Source: Afipia sp. GAS231
Lineage (GTDB): Bacteria > Pseudomonadota > Alphaproteobacteria > Rhizobiales > Xanthobacteraceae
Assembly (NCBI RefSeq): GCF_900103365.1
Contig: NZ_LT629703.1
Coordinates: forward strand, 1,240,001-1,304,000
Direction: 5' to 3'
DNA length: 64,000 nt
Part shown: in pieces, positions 34,288 through 47,100 of the stretch
Position numbering within the stretch: position 1 is the stretch's first letter
Layout of the letters: every line of letters starts with the position of its first letter
Notes under the pieces: generated by a model
What the model saw: only the letters and a program-made list of their open reading frames with translations
Database searches by the model: none
What the model was told of the DNA's origin: nothing
Made by a program: the position numbers and the translations under genes

Positions 34288-35751
34288 TCATCGCCGGCTT
34301 TGACCGGGAGCGGCAAAATCGTTGCGACCCGCTGCCGGCGGCCGTCCGAACCAGATCGCCGCGGCGCCCGCCGTCAGCACGCCGGCCGCGATCATCAGCG
34401 ACGCGTGCAGGCCCGACATAAAGGTGCCGGACTGGCCGACCAGCGAACCGAACAAGGCGACGCCGAGCACGCTGCCGGTCTGCCGGGTTGCATTGAGCAC
34501 GCCGGCGGCGATGCCCGAACGGGACTTCTCGACGCTTCCAAGCAGTGTCGACGTCAACGGCGGCACCAATAATCCGAGCCCGCTGCTCATCGCGATCAAC
34601 TGCGCGCAGATCGCCCAGTAGCTGGTATCGGCTTCGATGCCGAGCGCCGCCAGACACCCTACCGCCGACAGCACCGCACCGGCCGCAATGGTGGCGGGCG
34701 CGCCGATGCGCTCGGCGATGCGCGGGGCAATCAAATTCACCGGCAGCACCGCGCCCATCATCGGCACGAACGCGAGACCGGTCGCGAACGCCGACAATCC
34801 ATTGACCTGCTGGAAATACAGGCTGAGCACGAAGATCAAGCCGTAGAGCGCGATATTGACCAGCAGGCCGACCAGCGAGGCCAGCGCGAACATCCGATGT
34901 TTGAACAGCGACAACGGCAGCATCGGCTGCGCGGCGCGTACCTCTCGCCAGACGAACAGCAGCGCGAACACCGCGAAAGCTGCGAAGCCCGCAAGCACGA
35001 ACGGATTGTCCCAGCCGAGCGAGCCGCCCTCGATGATCGCGCCGGCGAGCGAACCAAGCGCTGCGATCGCGGCGATCTGACCCGGCAGGTCGATCTCGCG
35101 CCCGGGCGAGCGGGACGTCTCGCCGGCAAAGCGCCAGGTCAGCCACAGACCGGCAAGACCGATCGGCAGATTGACCAGGAAGATCGAACGCCAGCCGACC
35201 AGCGTGATCAACGCGCCGCCGACAAACGGACCTGCTGTCAATGCGAGGCTGGCGCCAGCGGCCCAGACGGCCACGGCGCGACCGCGGGCCTTCTCGTCGG
35301 CATAGGTGTGGCTGAGCAGCGCCAGTGAATTCGGCACCAGGATAGCAGCAGCCAATCCCTGAACGCAGCGCGCGACGATCAGAGTCGTGGCAGAGGGCGC
35401 CAGTGCACAGGCGGCGGAGGCCGCCGTAAAGATCGCAAAGCCCGCCATGAAGATCCGCTTGGCACCGATCCGGTCGCCGAGCGCGCCTGCCGTCAGAATG
35501 AAGGCGGCGAACGCGATGGTGTAGGCACTCACCACCCACTGCAATTCGGAGACCCCGCCACCGAGCGAGCCTCCGATCGCCGTAATGGCGGTGTTGACGA
35601 TGGTGACGTCGAGTTGAACCACGCCATAGCCGAGGCTCATGGCCGCAAGCGTCAACGCCGCCGCATAGCCCGAGGGAACCGGTCCGGTTTCCGGTCGATA
35701 GGCGGTATCGTTGGACGATGCCGGCGGCAGTCCGAGAGAAGCGCTTCGCAT
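34288..35751 (-). CDS. MFS drug exporter, DHA2 (14-helix) type
   Basis: The 487-residue transporter has about 14 membrane segments. It carries motif A (GALGDRIGAKRIFMAG) and motif C-like and DHA2 features (LDVTIVNTAITAIGG near residue 48; GWRSIFLVNLPIGLAGL). This places it with EmrB/QacA-type proton antiporters exporting drugs or metabolites. No EmrA-like adaptor or regulator is adjacent, so the substrate is open. Confidence 0.88.
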   Translation of the reverse strand: MRSASLGLPPASSNDTAYRPETGPVPSGYAAALTLAAMSLGYGVVQLDVTIVNTAITAIGGSLGGGVSELQWVVSAYTIAFAAFILTAGALGDRIGAKRIFMAGFAIFTAASAACALAPSATTLIVARCVQGLAAAILVPNSLALLSHTYADEKARGRAVAVWAAGASLALTAGPFVGGALITLVGWRSIFLVNLPIGLAGLWLTWRFAGETSRSPGREIDLPGQIAAIAALGSLAGAIIEGGSLGWDNPFVLAGFAAFAVFALLFVWREVRAAQPMLPLSLFKHRMFALASLVGLLVNIALYGLIFVLSLYFQQVNGLSAFATGLAFVPMMGAVLPVNLIAPRIAERIGAPATIAAGAVLSAVGCLAALGIEADTSYWAICAQLIAMSSGLGLLVPPLTSTLLGSVEKSRSGIAAGVLNATRQTGSVLGVALFGSLVGQSGTFMSGLHASLMIAAGVLTAGAAAIWFGRPPAAGRNDFAAPGQSRR

Positions 35752-36257
35752 GGATCACCTCCATTGGCGAATTCAACGCGTCACTACCGCCTCCGTTCAA
35801 TGGAACGCTTCGCTACCGATCGAAGTATGCTTGTCACGCGCTACTTTGCATGGGGTTGTTTTCGAGATTTTGGCTGGAGACGTGGCGTGACCGTCCGTCT
35901 TCACCGGAGCCCGTGGCGCGAAACGCCGCGCGGGGCCACGCCCCTCGCGGCGTTTTGCCTCACCAAGGGTATCTGATCCGCTCGCGGCCCGACCGAAAGC
36001 GGCGACGTTCCCTTGGAAACCCCGATGGAACGGACGGAAACAGCGACGGAACGCAGCGCCTGCGCCGACTCACAATCGTTAACGTCCCGCCATATGTAAG
36101 GCGTATGACGGAGGCGGCACACGAACGCAGAAGCTGGGCTTGTCAAGGACTGCACAACGCCCCTGTTTTAGCTTATGTGTCTACGCGAACGGTGCAATCT
36201 GACCGTCACCTGTCGCCTTTTGCGACGGGTTTTGTTGTCACCCCGCCGGGAGGATGA
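35752..36257. other. Intergenic region with a strong hairpin
   Basis: This 506-base gap between the MFS and UPF0104 genes has no ORF I can support. It contains a stable GC-rich hairpin at 35922-35954 (AACGCCGCG with CGCGGCGTT, plus an inner GGGG/CCCC), followed on the plus strand by TTTGCC. The hairpin could end an unrecognised plus-strand transcript or be a repeat. Confidence 0.45.
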
Positions 36258-37313
36258 ATGCATCGGCTGCTGACCACGCTCGGGCGTGGCTTCAAGGAGA
36301 AGATCGGCTGGAAACGGCTGGGGATCGCTGCGAGTCTCCTCATCATCATCTTTGCGGTTACCCATCTGGTCCGGACGCTGAAGGGCGTCGACACCGGGGT
36401 CATCCTGACCGCGCTGACGGATATTGCGCCGCACCGGATCGCGCTGGCCGCGCTGTGCGTGGTCTGCGCCTTCTGCACGCTGACCTTCTATGATTTCTTC
36501 GCTTTGCGAACCATCGGCAAGACCCATATCCCCTACCGCATCGCGGCGATGTCGAGCTTCACCAGCTACACCATCGGCCACAATATCGGCGCCACCGTCT
36601 TTACCGGCGGCGCGATCCGGTTCCGGATTTATTCCGACTACGGCCTGAATGCGATCGATGTCGCCAAGATCTGCTTTCTCTCCGGGCTGACGTTCTGGCT
36701 CGGCAATCTGTTCGTGCTGGGTTTCGGCATGGCCTGGCATCCCTGGGCGGCATCGGCGATGGACCTGCTGCCGGCGTCGATGAACCGGCTGATCGCGATC
36801 GGCTGCCTCGCCGGCATCGCCGCCTATTTTGTCTGGCTGATGACCGGCGAGCAGCGCCGCGAACTCGGGCAGAACGGCTGGAAAGTGGTGCTGCCCTCGG
36901 CCCGGCTGACTCTGCTGCAGGTGCTGATCGGGGTGGTCGATCTCGGCTTCTGCGCGCTGGCGATGTATTTGCTGATGCCGACCGAGCCAGATATCGATTT
37001 CGTCTCGCTGGCGGTGGTGTTCATCCTGGCGACGCTGCTCGGCTTTGCCAGCCATGCACCCGGCAGTCTCGGCGTGTTCGACGCGGCGATGCTGGTGGCG
37101 TTGCCGCAGTTCGGCAAGGAACAACTGGTAGCAACGCTGGTGGTGTTCCGGATCCTTTACTTCCTGATCCCCTTCGGCATCTCGATTTCGATCATGGGGA
37201 CGCGCGAACTCTGGCTCAACGTGGTGCAGCCCTGGCAGGAACGCCGCCGGCTCACCGACGCCTGCACGGCAAAGGCGCGGGTGCGGCAGCCGGTCAACAG
37301 CCGGCAACCCTGA
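36258..37313 (+). CDS. UPF0104 / lysylphosphatidylglycerol synthase-like membrane protein
   Basis: The 351-residue protein has about eight membrane segments. It shows the conserved SSFTSYTIGHNIGATVFTGG and ASHAPGSLGVFDAAMLVALP motifs of the MprF-type flippase domain family (PF03706). The cytoplasmic aminoacyl-transfer domain of full MprF is absent, so a transport or flippase role for a lipid is the likeliest. GGAGG lies 4 bases before the ATG. It is followed by an exported hydrolase gene after 109 bases. Confidence 0.8.
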   Translation: MHRLLTTLGRGFKEKIGWKRLGIAASLLIIIFAVTHLVRTLKGVDTGVILTALTDIAPHRIALAALCVVCAFCTLTFYDFFALRTIGKTHIPYRIAAMSSFTSYTIGHNIGATVFTGGAIRFRIYSDYGLNAIDVAKICFLSGLTFWLGNLFVLGFGMAWHPWAASAMDLLPASMNRLIAIGCLAGIAAYFVWLMTGEQRRELGQNGWKVVLPSARLTLLQVLIGVVDLGFCALAMYLLMPTEPDIDFVSLAVVFILATLLGFASHAPGSLGVFDAAMLVALPQFGKEQLVATLVVFRILYFLIPFGISISIMGTRELWLNVVQPWQERRRLTDACTAKARVRQPVNSRQP

Positions 37314-37422
37314 GACCGGAATCCCGAGCCGGTAACAGCGTCGTTATCCGTCCCGTCAGGACTTTTTGGTTAGCTCTCGCCGGTTCTCTTATTTCTGCCT
37401 TACCGCTAACGTCAAAGGCGCC

Positions 37423-39375
37423 ATGGCCGGAATTGTCTCACGCTCCATCCTGTCTGTCGCGCTGCTCGCCGGCGCGCTGGTCGGACTATCCACGTCATTA
37501 GCCGAAGCCCAGATCGCTGATGGCAACGGCGCCTTGCAGATCTCCTGGGAGGTCCGCAACCGCTTCCGGCTGTTCCGCGAGGAACGGGATTTCCTGCTGC
37601 ATACCGAGGCCGGACGCGGACGCAGCGTGCTGGCCGCCGAACAGGCGCTGGAGGTGCAGAGCGACGGCCGCGGCTGGGCGCGCAACACCGTCAACCGGCT
37701 TTGCATCGATCTCACCGGGCGCGTCAGCGAGCCCTGCAGCCGCGACAACGTCAAGGAAAGCTACCTGACGCCGATCGATCACCCGATCGTGGTGCGGCTG
37801 TCCGGGCCGGTCCCGGTCGGCGCCACCTGCGCCTGGTCGTTCGACGATGGCGACGGCCCGCAGGTTTCTACCTTCGACTGCGCCGAGCCGGTCAATCTCA
37901 GGGTCCGCTATGGCCGCAGCACGGTGGCAAGCGTGGACGTCTCGAGTTCTGACGGCAGCCAGCGCGTTTCCACCGAGATCGCGGTGCGCGATATCTTCGT
38001 GGCCGGTCTCGGCGACAGCGTTGCTTCCGGCGAGGGAAACCCGGACCGCCCGATCGCGCTGGCTGATGAAGGCTTCTGCTTCCGCTCCTATCTCGGCACT
38101 GCGGCGGCGCAATACTACCGGCCGAGCCGCGCCGGCTACAAGGGCGGACGGGCCTGCGAAGCGCCGGACCTGCTGCCGGTATGGCAGCGGCAGAGCGCAC
38201 TCTGGTTCAACCCGGCCTGCCACCGCTCGCTCTACAGCTATCAGACCCGCACCGCGCTGGCGCTCGCGGTCCAGTATCCGCACATCGCGGTGACCTATCT
38301 GCCGCTGGCCTGCACCGGCGCCACCATCGCCGACGGGCTGCTCGGCACGCAGCGCGCCCGCGACTGCCCGCCATCGAAAACTGCGGCGTGCCAGGGCACC
38401 GTCAACAGCCAACTGGCCGAGCTGCGCGAGGCTCTCACCGCCGCCAAACGCCGGCAGCCCGATCGCAAGCTCGATCTGGTGCTGCTGTCGGTCGGCGCCA
38501 ACGACATCTATTTTTCGGGGCTGGTCGCCGACGTCATCGTCGACACCCCGACCGAGCGCGCACTGTTCCGGCGCAGCGGCGTGATGGCCTCTGTGGACGA
38601 CGCCCGCGGCGCGTTGACCCGCGACCTGCCGCAGGGATTTGCCAAGCTGCGCGAAGCGTTGAAGCCGCTGGTCGGCGACATGTCGCGGGTGATCTACACC
38701 TCCTATGCCAACCCGACGGCGCAAGGCGGCGCGCCCTGCCCGGGCGGACGCGCGGGCTTCGACATTCATCCCTCCTTCAACGCCCAGCCGCAGCGGCTCG
38801 CCGCGGTGTCGAACTTCGTCGATAGCGAATTCCTGCCGCAGCTGAAGGCGCTGGCGCTGTGCCAAGGCGGCATCCTGTGCCGCAATCCGCGCGCCGATCG
38901 CATGACCTTCGTCGACAGCCACCAGGCCGCGTTCGCCAACCACGGTTTCTGCGCACGCGCCGAGAGCGATCCGGAATTCGATCGGCAATGCTTCTCGGCC
39001 ACCGGCGACAGTTTCGACCCTGACATCGTCAGCTCGGCCAGCCAGCCGATGCTGTGCGGCCGCAGCGCCGGCGAATTCCGCGCCTATCTGCCGCGCGCGC
39101 GCTGGATCCGCGACGCCAACGACAGCTATTTCGCCGCGATGACCTATCCGCAGGGCCTGCCGTCCTCGATGCAGCCCAACGATATTCACGATGCGACCTG
39201 GGGGGTGTTGTCGGCGGTCTATGGCGGCGCCGTGCATCCCAGTGCCGAAGGCCACGCCGCGATGGCGGACGCAGCGTTGCCGGCCGCAGCCGCCGTGCTG
39301 CAGCTCGATGCGGCCGTGCCCGAGGTGATCTCGCAGCCGGTACCGCCGGTCGCGCCGCCGGCGAAAACGCGCTGA
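37423..39375 (+). CDS. Large exported SGNH/GDSL-type hydrolase
   Basis: The 650-residue precursor has a signal peptide (MAGIVSRSILSVALLAGALV ending at AEA). After a beta-rich N-terminal domain come the SGNH blocks: FVAGLGDSVASGEGNP with the nucleophile serine, LVLLSVGANDIYFSG with the Asn of block III, and AVHPSAEGHAAMA with the catalytic His. The SGNH enzymes closest in layout are secreted actinobacterial-type lipases, and many cysteines suggest disulfides. ATG 37423 is chosen because AAAGG precedes it and the signal peptide starts there. The substrate is unknown. It converges on a DUF2147 gene through a shared terminator. Confidence 0.8.
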   Translation: MAGIVSRSILSVALLAGALVGLSTSLAEAQIADGNGALQISWEVRNRFRLFREERDFLLHTEAGRGRSVLAAEQALEVQSDGRGWARNTVNRLCIDLTGRVSEPCSRDNVKESYLTPIDHPIVVRLSGPVPVGATCAWSFDDGDGPQVSTFDCAEPVNLRVRYGRSTVASVDVSSSDGSQRVSTEIAVRDIFVAGLGDSVASGEGNPDRPIALADEGFCFRSYLGTAAAQYYRPSRAGYKGGRACEAPDLLPVWQRQSALWFNPACHRSLYSYQTRTALALAVQYPHIAVTYLPLACTGATIADGLLGTQRARDCPPSKTAACQGTVNSQLAELREALTAAKRRQPDRKLDLVLLSVGANDIYFSGLVADVIVDTPTERALFRRSGVMASVDDARGALTRDLPQGFAKLREALKPLVGDMSRVIYTSYANPTAQGGAPCPGGRAGFDIHPSFNAQPQRLAAVSNFVDSEFLPQLKALALCQGGILCRNPRADRMTFVDSHQAAFANHGFCARAESDPEFDRQCFSATGDSFDPDIVSSASQPMLCGRSAGEFRAYLPRARWIRDANDSYFAAMTYPQGLPSSMQPNDIHDATWGVLSAVYGGAVHPSAEGHAAMADAALPAAAAVLQLDAAVPEVISQPVPPVAPPAKTR

Positions 39376-39390
39376 TTATCAGCGCGTTTT
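39364..39390. terminator. Shared bidirectional terminator
   Basis: The palindrome AAAACGCGCTGA / TCAGCGCGTTTT has a 3-base loop. It spans the stop codon of the hydrolase and ends 2 bases before the stop of the DUF2147 gene. The symmetric A/T flanks let it work on both strands. Confidence 0.85.
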
Positions 39391-39391
39391 C

Positions 39392-40009
39392 CTAGTGTGC
39401 AGGCGCCGGTGCAGGCGCGCCCTTCTTCGGCGCCGGAGCTGCTGCTTTGGGCGCCGGACCAGGCTTGATCGCGGCCGCCTGCGCCGGCAGATACTTGGCG
39501 ATGATCGCGGGATCGACCTGAGCCAAGTTCGTATCCGGAAGGCGCTCCCAGATCTCGTCCTTGCCGAACAGCGATATCCCGAGGAAACCGCGCATCGTCA
39601 ATTTCTGGCCGTCGGGGCTGACGCTCATCTTCGCCTTGTAGATCTTGCCGTCGCGCGGATCGAGTACGTTGCCGTCCTCGTATTTCAGACCGTCGCGCTT
39701 CATGTCGCGGATGAGGGAGATACCCAGCACCGGCGCGTTCTTGCGGTCGTCGGTGCATTTCGAGCAGATATCAACCTTGTTCGGATCTTCGCCGGGAAGC
39801 GGAAAGGTCTTGGCGATGACGCCCTCGAAGATGCCGCTGTGATCGACCACGAGAAACCAGGCCACCGGCTTGTTGTTCTCGAGCTTCTGCCACAGCCCGG
39901 CCGCCGACGGCTCCGCCGGCTGGGCTGCAAGTTCGGAAGCACAGGCGAGCGCCATCACGATCGGCAATATCAGTCGAATTCCAGATAGTGCATTTCGCAT
40001 TTTAGCCAC
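39392..40009 (-). CDS. DUF2147 family exported protein
   Basis: The 205-residue precursor has a signal peptide (hydrophobic [18 protein letters not shown]). It carries the DUF2147 pattern: [60 protein letters not shown] and [19 protein letters not shown]. The family is a small lipocalin-like beta-barrel of unknown function. The C-terminal 30 residues are Pro/Ala/Lys-rich and probably disordered. Confidence 0.85.
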   Translation of the reverse strand: MAKMRNALSGIRLILPIVMALACASELAAQPAEPSAAGLWQKLENNKPVAWFLVVDHSGIFEGVIAKTFPLPGEDPNKVDICSKCTDDRKNAPVLGISLIRDMKRDGLKYEDGNVLDPRDGKIYKAKMSVSPDGQKLTMRGFLGISLFGKDEIWERLPDTNLAQVDPAIIAKYLPAQAAAIKPGPAPKAAAPAPKKGAPAPAPAH

Positions 40010-40146
40010 CTGATCAATTCACCAAATGAATGGCTGCAGACTAAGGCCATTTGGCGGACGGTTCCAGTACCGGCGCGACCGATTGCCGGACCGCGGCGAA
40101 CGCGCCGCGGTCTGAAAACGCTCTGCCGGTCATATTACGGTTGGAA

Positions 40147-42908
<2,762 letters not shown>

Positions 42909-42928
42909 AGAGAGAACCGATAAGGCTG

Positions 42929-43249
42929 TTACGCCTGCCGTTCCGGCGTCGACACCACGAGACCGTCGAGTTCGTCGCTGACCTTGATCTGGCACGACAG
43001 CCGCGAATTCGGCCGCACGTCGAAGCCGAAATCCAGCATGTCTTCTTCCATCGGCGTCGGGGCGCCGACCTTTTCGCGCCAGGCTTCGTCGACATAGACA
43101 TGGCAGGTCGCGCACGCGCAGGCGCCGCCGCATTCGGCTTCGATGCCTGGAACGGCGTTGCGGATCGCGGCTTCCATCACGGTCGCGCCGTTTTCGACTT
43201 CAATGGTTCGTTTCTCGCCGGAATGGTCGACAAAGTGAATTTTGGCCAT
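42929..43249 (-). CDS. 2Fe-2S ferredoxin, adrenodoxin type
   Basis: The 106-residue protein binds a [2Fe-2S] cluster through C40, C46, C49 ([11 protein letters not shown]) and C86 (RLSCQIKV), the vertebrate/bacterial adrenodoxin-like spacing C-x5-C-x2-C...C. Such ferredoxins feed P450s, hydroxylases or iron-sulfur assembly. No P450 is nearby; the ferredoxin-NADP reductase at 40147 is a plausible electron donor. It converges with the hydrolase gene. Confidence 0.93.
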   Translation of the reverse strand: MAKIHFVDHSGEKRTIEVENGATVMEAAIRNAVPGIEAECGGACACATCHVYVDEAWREKVGAPTPMEEDMLDFGFDVRPNSRLSCQIKVSDELDGLVVSTPERQA

Positions 43250-43388
43250 GATCGCTCGTGCTGCCGGAATACGAAAAGGAGGGTCCCGGCAGTCCTATAA
43301 CGGGTCGATCCGCACAGCGCCAGCGCTCGGGGGGAAAACCTAACAGGGCATTTTTCGGGGGCTTTGGCCTGCCGGAGCCGGGTTTCGC

Positions 43389-43766
43389 TCAGGAACGACG
43401 CAGGACCGCCTCGATCGCCGTCCGCGCCAATGCGATCGCATCGGCAAGTTCGGTGAGCTGGTCGGCCGGGTCGACTCCGCCCGATATCACCGCCTCGAGA
43501 CGGGCGGCGGCATCGGCGACGGCAAACGCGCCGATGGCGCGGGCCGAGCCTTTAAGGGTATGCGCCAGCGCAGGTGCATCCGCAGGCATGGTCGCGAGCG
43601 TACCGAGGAGGCTCGCCGACTGGGCCGCGAACATCGCCAGCACTTCCTGCTCGAGGCCGGCGTCGCCAAGCGTCATGCGTTGGAGATGTGCGAAATCGAT
43701 CGGACCGTCATCGGGTGCGAGCGGCGGCGATGGCATCCATTCTATCCGTTCGAGATGAAGCGACAT
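43389..43766 (-). CDS. Stand-alone HPt phosphotransfer protein
   Basis: The 125-residue protein has the HPt motif ALAHTLKGSARAIGAFAVAD with the phospho-accepting H69, and an all-helical outline (VLAMFAAQSASLLGTLAT). It would relay phosphate between a hybrid histidine kinase and a response regulator. Neither gene is adjacent, so it is an orphan. ATG 43766 gives the compact family length; longer in-frame starts add a region unlike HPt proteins. It is divergent from the GPR-like gene, sharing its 399-base promoter region. Confidence 0.8.
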   Translation of the reverse strand: MSLHLERIEWMPSPPLAPDDGPIDFAHLQRMTLGDAGLEQEVLAMFAAQSASLLGTLATMPADAPALAHTLKGSARAIGAFAVADAAARLEAVISGGVDPADQLTELADAIALARTAIEAVLRRS

Positions 43767-44165
43767 GGCCGGGGTCCGGATCGCCCTGCCGTCGGTTGCC
43801 AGAAGGGTCGTTGCGGCCAGCCAATCATGGAACTGGTTAACGGAACGTTGCAAGAATTTGCCGCAACTTCGCCTTGTTTTTGACGGGGAGTCGCCCCAAT
43901 CGATCGACGACCGCAAGAAATTTGTGTATCCGTAAGGCCTTAACGAACAAAGCTGTTAACGATGATTAAGAATGTCTTAATCGCGGCCATTTCATTCGTA
44001 TCGCTCTCCCAATAGGATGTTTGCGGATGTAGCGGACAAACGGGCCCCGGTTTTTGCACGGGCGCGCTTGCGCTCCGCGGCGGGGAAAAGACACCGGCTT
44101 CACTCTTGCGGGGACGTTAGCAAGAACGGCCGGATGCGTAAAAAGTAAGAGGGCTCGGACTGAAC
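43767..44165. other. Divergent promoter region, HPt / GPR-like gene
   Basis: This 399-base spacer contains the CtrA-type box at 43966-43980 and, just before it, a TTAA...TTAA pair with unusual 12-base spacing (43940-43959). No ORF is supported here. Confidence 0.5.
43966..43980. promoter_or_regulatory. CtrA-type box upstream of the GPR-like gene
   Basis: TTAAGAATGTCTTAA is an exact TTAA-N7-TTAA match, 185 bases before the start at 44166 and 199 bases before the HPt start. CtrA control of a polar growth protein or of a phosphorelay protein would both be plausible. Confidence 0.5.
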
Positions 44166-47100
44166 ATGGCGAACACTCCCAAGAAGGTCAAAGATCCCAC
44201 TGAAGTCGCGCTTTCCGCCATTCAGGAAGCGTTGAACATCAGCGATACGACCGTCGACACCAACCGAAATTCTGTTGGCAACGACATCGAGCCGCCGACC
44301 ATTTCCTCCGCCGCACCGTCTTATTCCGAAACGCCGTACGATACGCGCGATATGCGCCAGAACACGGACCGTCCCGTGTTCGATCCGATCGAGGAGCCGC
44401 GCAGTCCCCGTCGCGCCGCCAACGACGATCGCGAAACCATCGGACAGATCCTGCAGGCGATCCAGAAGGGCCGCCCTGCCCGCAGCGTCTATACGCTCGC
44501 AACCATCTTCGGCGCCGTCTGGCTGGTCGGCTGCGCGCTTCTGACGGTCAGCTTCCTGCCCTCGCTGCAGGCCGCGATCGGACAGAGCGGTGGCGTGCTG
44601 CTGCTCGGCGGCCTTGCCGCGCTGTTCTTTGCGCCGGTGCTGCTGTTCTACTTCCTCGCCAGCCTGGCCTGGCGCGGCCAGGAAATGCGCATGATCGCGC
44701 AGTCGATGGCGCAGGTTGCGATCCGCTTCTCCGAGCCGGAAAATGCGGCCGCCGATTCCATGGTGACCGTCGGTCAGGCGATCCGCCGCGAGGTCGCGGC
44801 GATGGGCGATGGCGTCGAACGCGCGATCGCGCGCGCCGGCGAACTCGAAACGCTGGTCGCCAACGAGGTCTCGGCGCTCGAGCGCGCCTATACCGACAAC
44901 GAAGTGCGCATCCGCGCGCTGCTGCAGGACATCGCCCATCAGCGCGACAACCTGGTCGGCCAGGCCGAGCAGGTTCGCAGCGCCATTTCCGGCGTGCAGA
45001 TCGACCTGCGCCACGATATCGCGCTGATCTCGGATGCGATCGCCTCCCGCGTCGACGAAGTCGCAAAAAGCATCACCGGCGCGCTGGAAGAGCGCGGCCA
45101 GCACATCACCTCAGCCTTGAGCCATGCCGGCGACAACATGATCCTGGCGCTCGGCGAACGCGGCGGCGACCTGCTCGACCGCCTCGAGGAAGCCAGCGCC
45201 GAGACCACGCGCGCCGTGCTCGACGCCTCGGAACGCCTGACCACCAGCCTCAACTTCAAGACCGGCCACGTCCATGACGAGTTCGTCGATCTGGCCGACC
45301 GCGTCCACGAAATGCTGAACGAGCGCATCGATCGCATCACCGGCGAGTTCGAGCAGCGTTCCTCGACCATTGTCGACGGCATTTCGGACCGCACCGAACA
45401 GGTCCACGACTCGCTGAAGAACTCCTCCGACTCGCTGCTGCTCGAACTCGAGCTGCGCTCGGGCGACCTCGTCAGCAAGATCGACGACGCCGGCAACCGC
45501 CTCGCGACCCAGATCATGTCCTCCGGCGACAAGGCCAGCGACGCGCTTGATGTCACGGTCAACACCCTGGTCGCCAAGGTGATCAGCCAGACCGAGACCG
45601 CGCACGACTCACTTTCGCTGCAGATGAGCGCGTTCGACGAACTGGTGAAGAACCAGGGCGGCGACCTGGCGGAGAGATTCGCTCGCGACAGCGGCACGCT
45701 CGGCGCGCTGATCACCCGCCACATCTCCGAGTTCGATCGCACCGTCAAAACCTTCGGCGGCGAGATCGTCGAGCGGATGGGCCAGCGCACGCAGGAGATC
45801 GGCGACAACCTGAAGAACTACGTCGACACCTTCGACACCCGCCTCTCCTCCAACGGCGGCGATATCACCGCCTCGCTGGATCAGCGCCTGCTGCAGTTCG
45901 AAACCACGCTCGGCAGCCGCGTCACCAACCTCGACATTTCGCTCGATACCAAGATCAAGTCGTTCGACGAGACCATCGACGGCCGTCTGAAAGCGCTGGA
46001 GCAGACCTTCGACACCCGCGCCAAGTCCGTCACCGAAACCATCGACGGCCGCCTCGGCACGCTGTCGACGTCGCTGACCGAAGGCGCGGCGCAGGCGATC
46101 CAGTCGATCGACTCGCGGCTTGGCCTGCTCACCTCGACGCTGACCGACGGCACCGCGCAGGCGCTCGCCGCGGTCGATCATCGCATCACCAACGTCATCG
46201 AAACCGTCGATGGCCGCAGCACCCACCTGACCGACACCATCTCGGCCCGGTTCCAGGAAATCCACCAGGGCATCGAGACCCGGGTCGGCGCCATCGCCAC
46301 CGACATCGACACCCGCGTTGCGCAGTTCGAAGACCTGCTGGGTTCGCGCGTCGAAGCCGTCGCCGGCCGTATCGAGAGCAGCGGCCGTCAGGCCAGCGAC
46401 GACCTGATGGCGCGCGCGGAATTGCTGTCCTCGGGCATCAAGTCCCATGTCGAGGACGCCGAACGCTCGCTCACCAACCTTGTGGTCAACACGTCGGAAA
46501 CCATCCAGACCGGCGCGCGCGCCGCGCAGCAAGCGCTGCTGACCGTTTCCTCCGATGTCGGCGCCCAGCTCAAGCTGACCTCGGCGGAAGTCGAAGCCTC
46601 CCTCACCGCCGTCGGTACCGGAGCTGCGAACTCGATCCTGACCAGTTCCCGCGAAGCCCAGACCACGCTGGTGTCGGCCTCTTCCGAAGCCGCTTCCCAG
46701 ATCAAGTCGCTCGCCGAAGACGTCGAGCGCACACTCTCGGCCGCAGGCAGCGCCACGGCAGCGTCGGTTCTCGCCGGGGCCCGCGAGGCCCAGACCACGC
46801 TGGTCACGGCGTCCTCGGACGCGGCAAGCCAGGTCAAGTCGCTCGCCGCCGACGTCGAGCGCTCGCTCTCGATCGCCGGCACCGCCACCGCCGAGGCGGT
46901 CACCGCCGGCGCACGCCAGGCACAGTCCACGCTGGTCGCGGCGTCATCCGAAGCCGCCACCCAGGTCAAGTCGCTGGCCGCCGATGTCGAGCGCTCGCTC
47001 TCGATTGCCGGCACCGCCACCGCCGAGGCCATCACCGCCGGTGCGCGTGACGCCCAGAACACGCTGATGACGGCCTCGACCATCGCGGCCGATCAGGTCA

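Noticed and set aside
32668..34572. 634-codon open frame antisense to the MHYT-GGDEF-EAL gene
   Set aside because: The opposite strand has intact MHYT, GGDEF and EAL motifs in order.
34169..35800. 543-codon frame overlapping the MFS gene on the same strand
   Set aside because: Arg/Ser-rich shadow frame of a GC-rich membrane protein gene.
35718..36257. 179-codon plus-strand frame between the MFS and UPF0104 genes
   Set aside because: It overlaps the start of the MFS gene, crosses a strong hairpin and has no recognisable feature.
37498..39255. 585-codon open frame antisense to the SGNH hydrolase
   Set aside because: No signal peptide, domain or ribosome site; the hydrolase on the plus strand has all its catalytic blocks.
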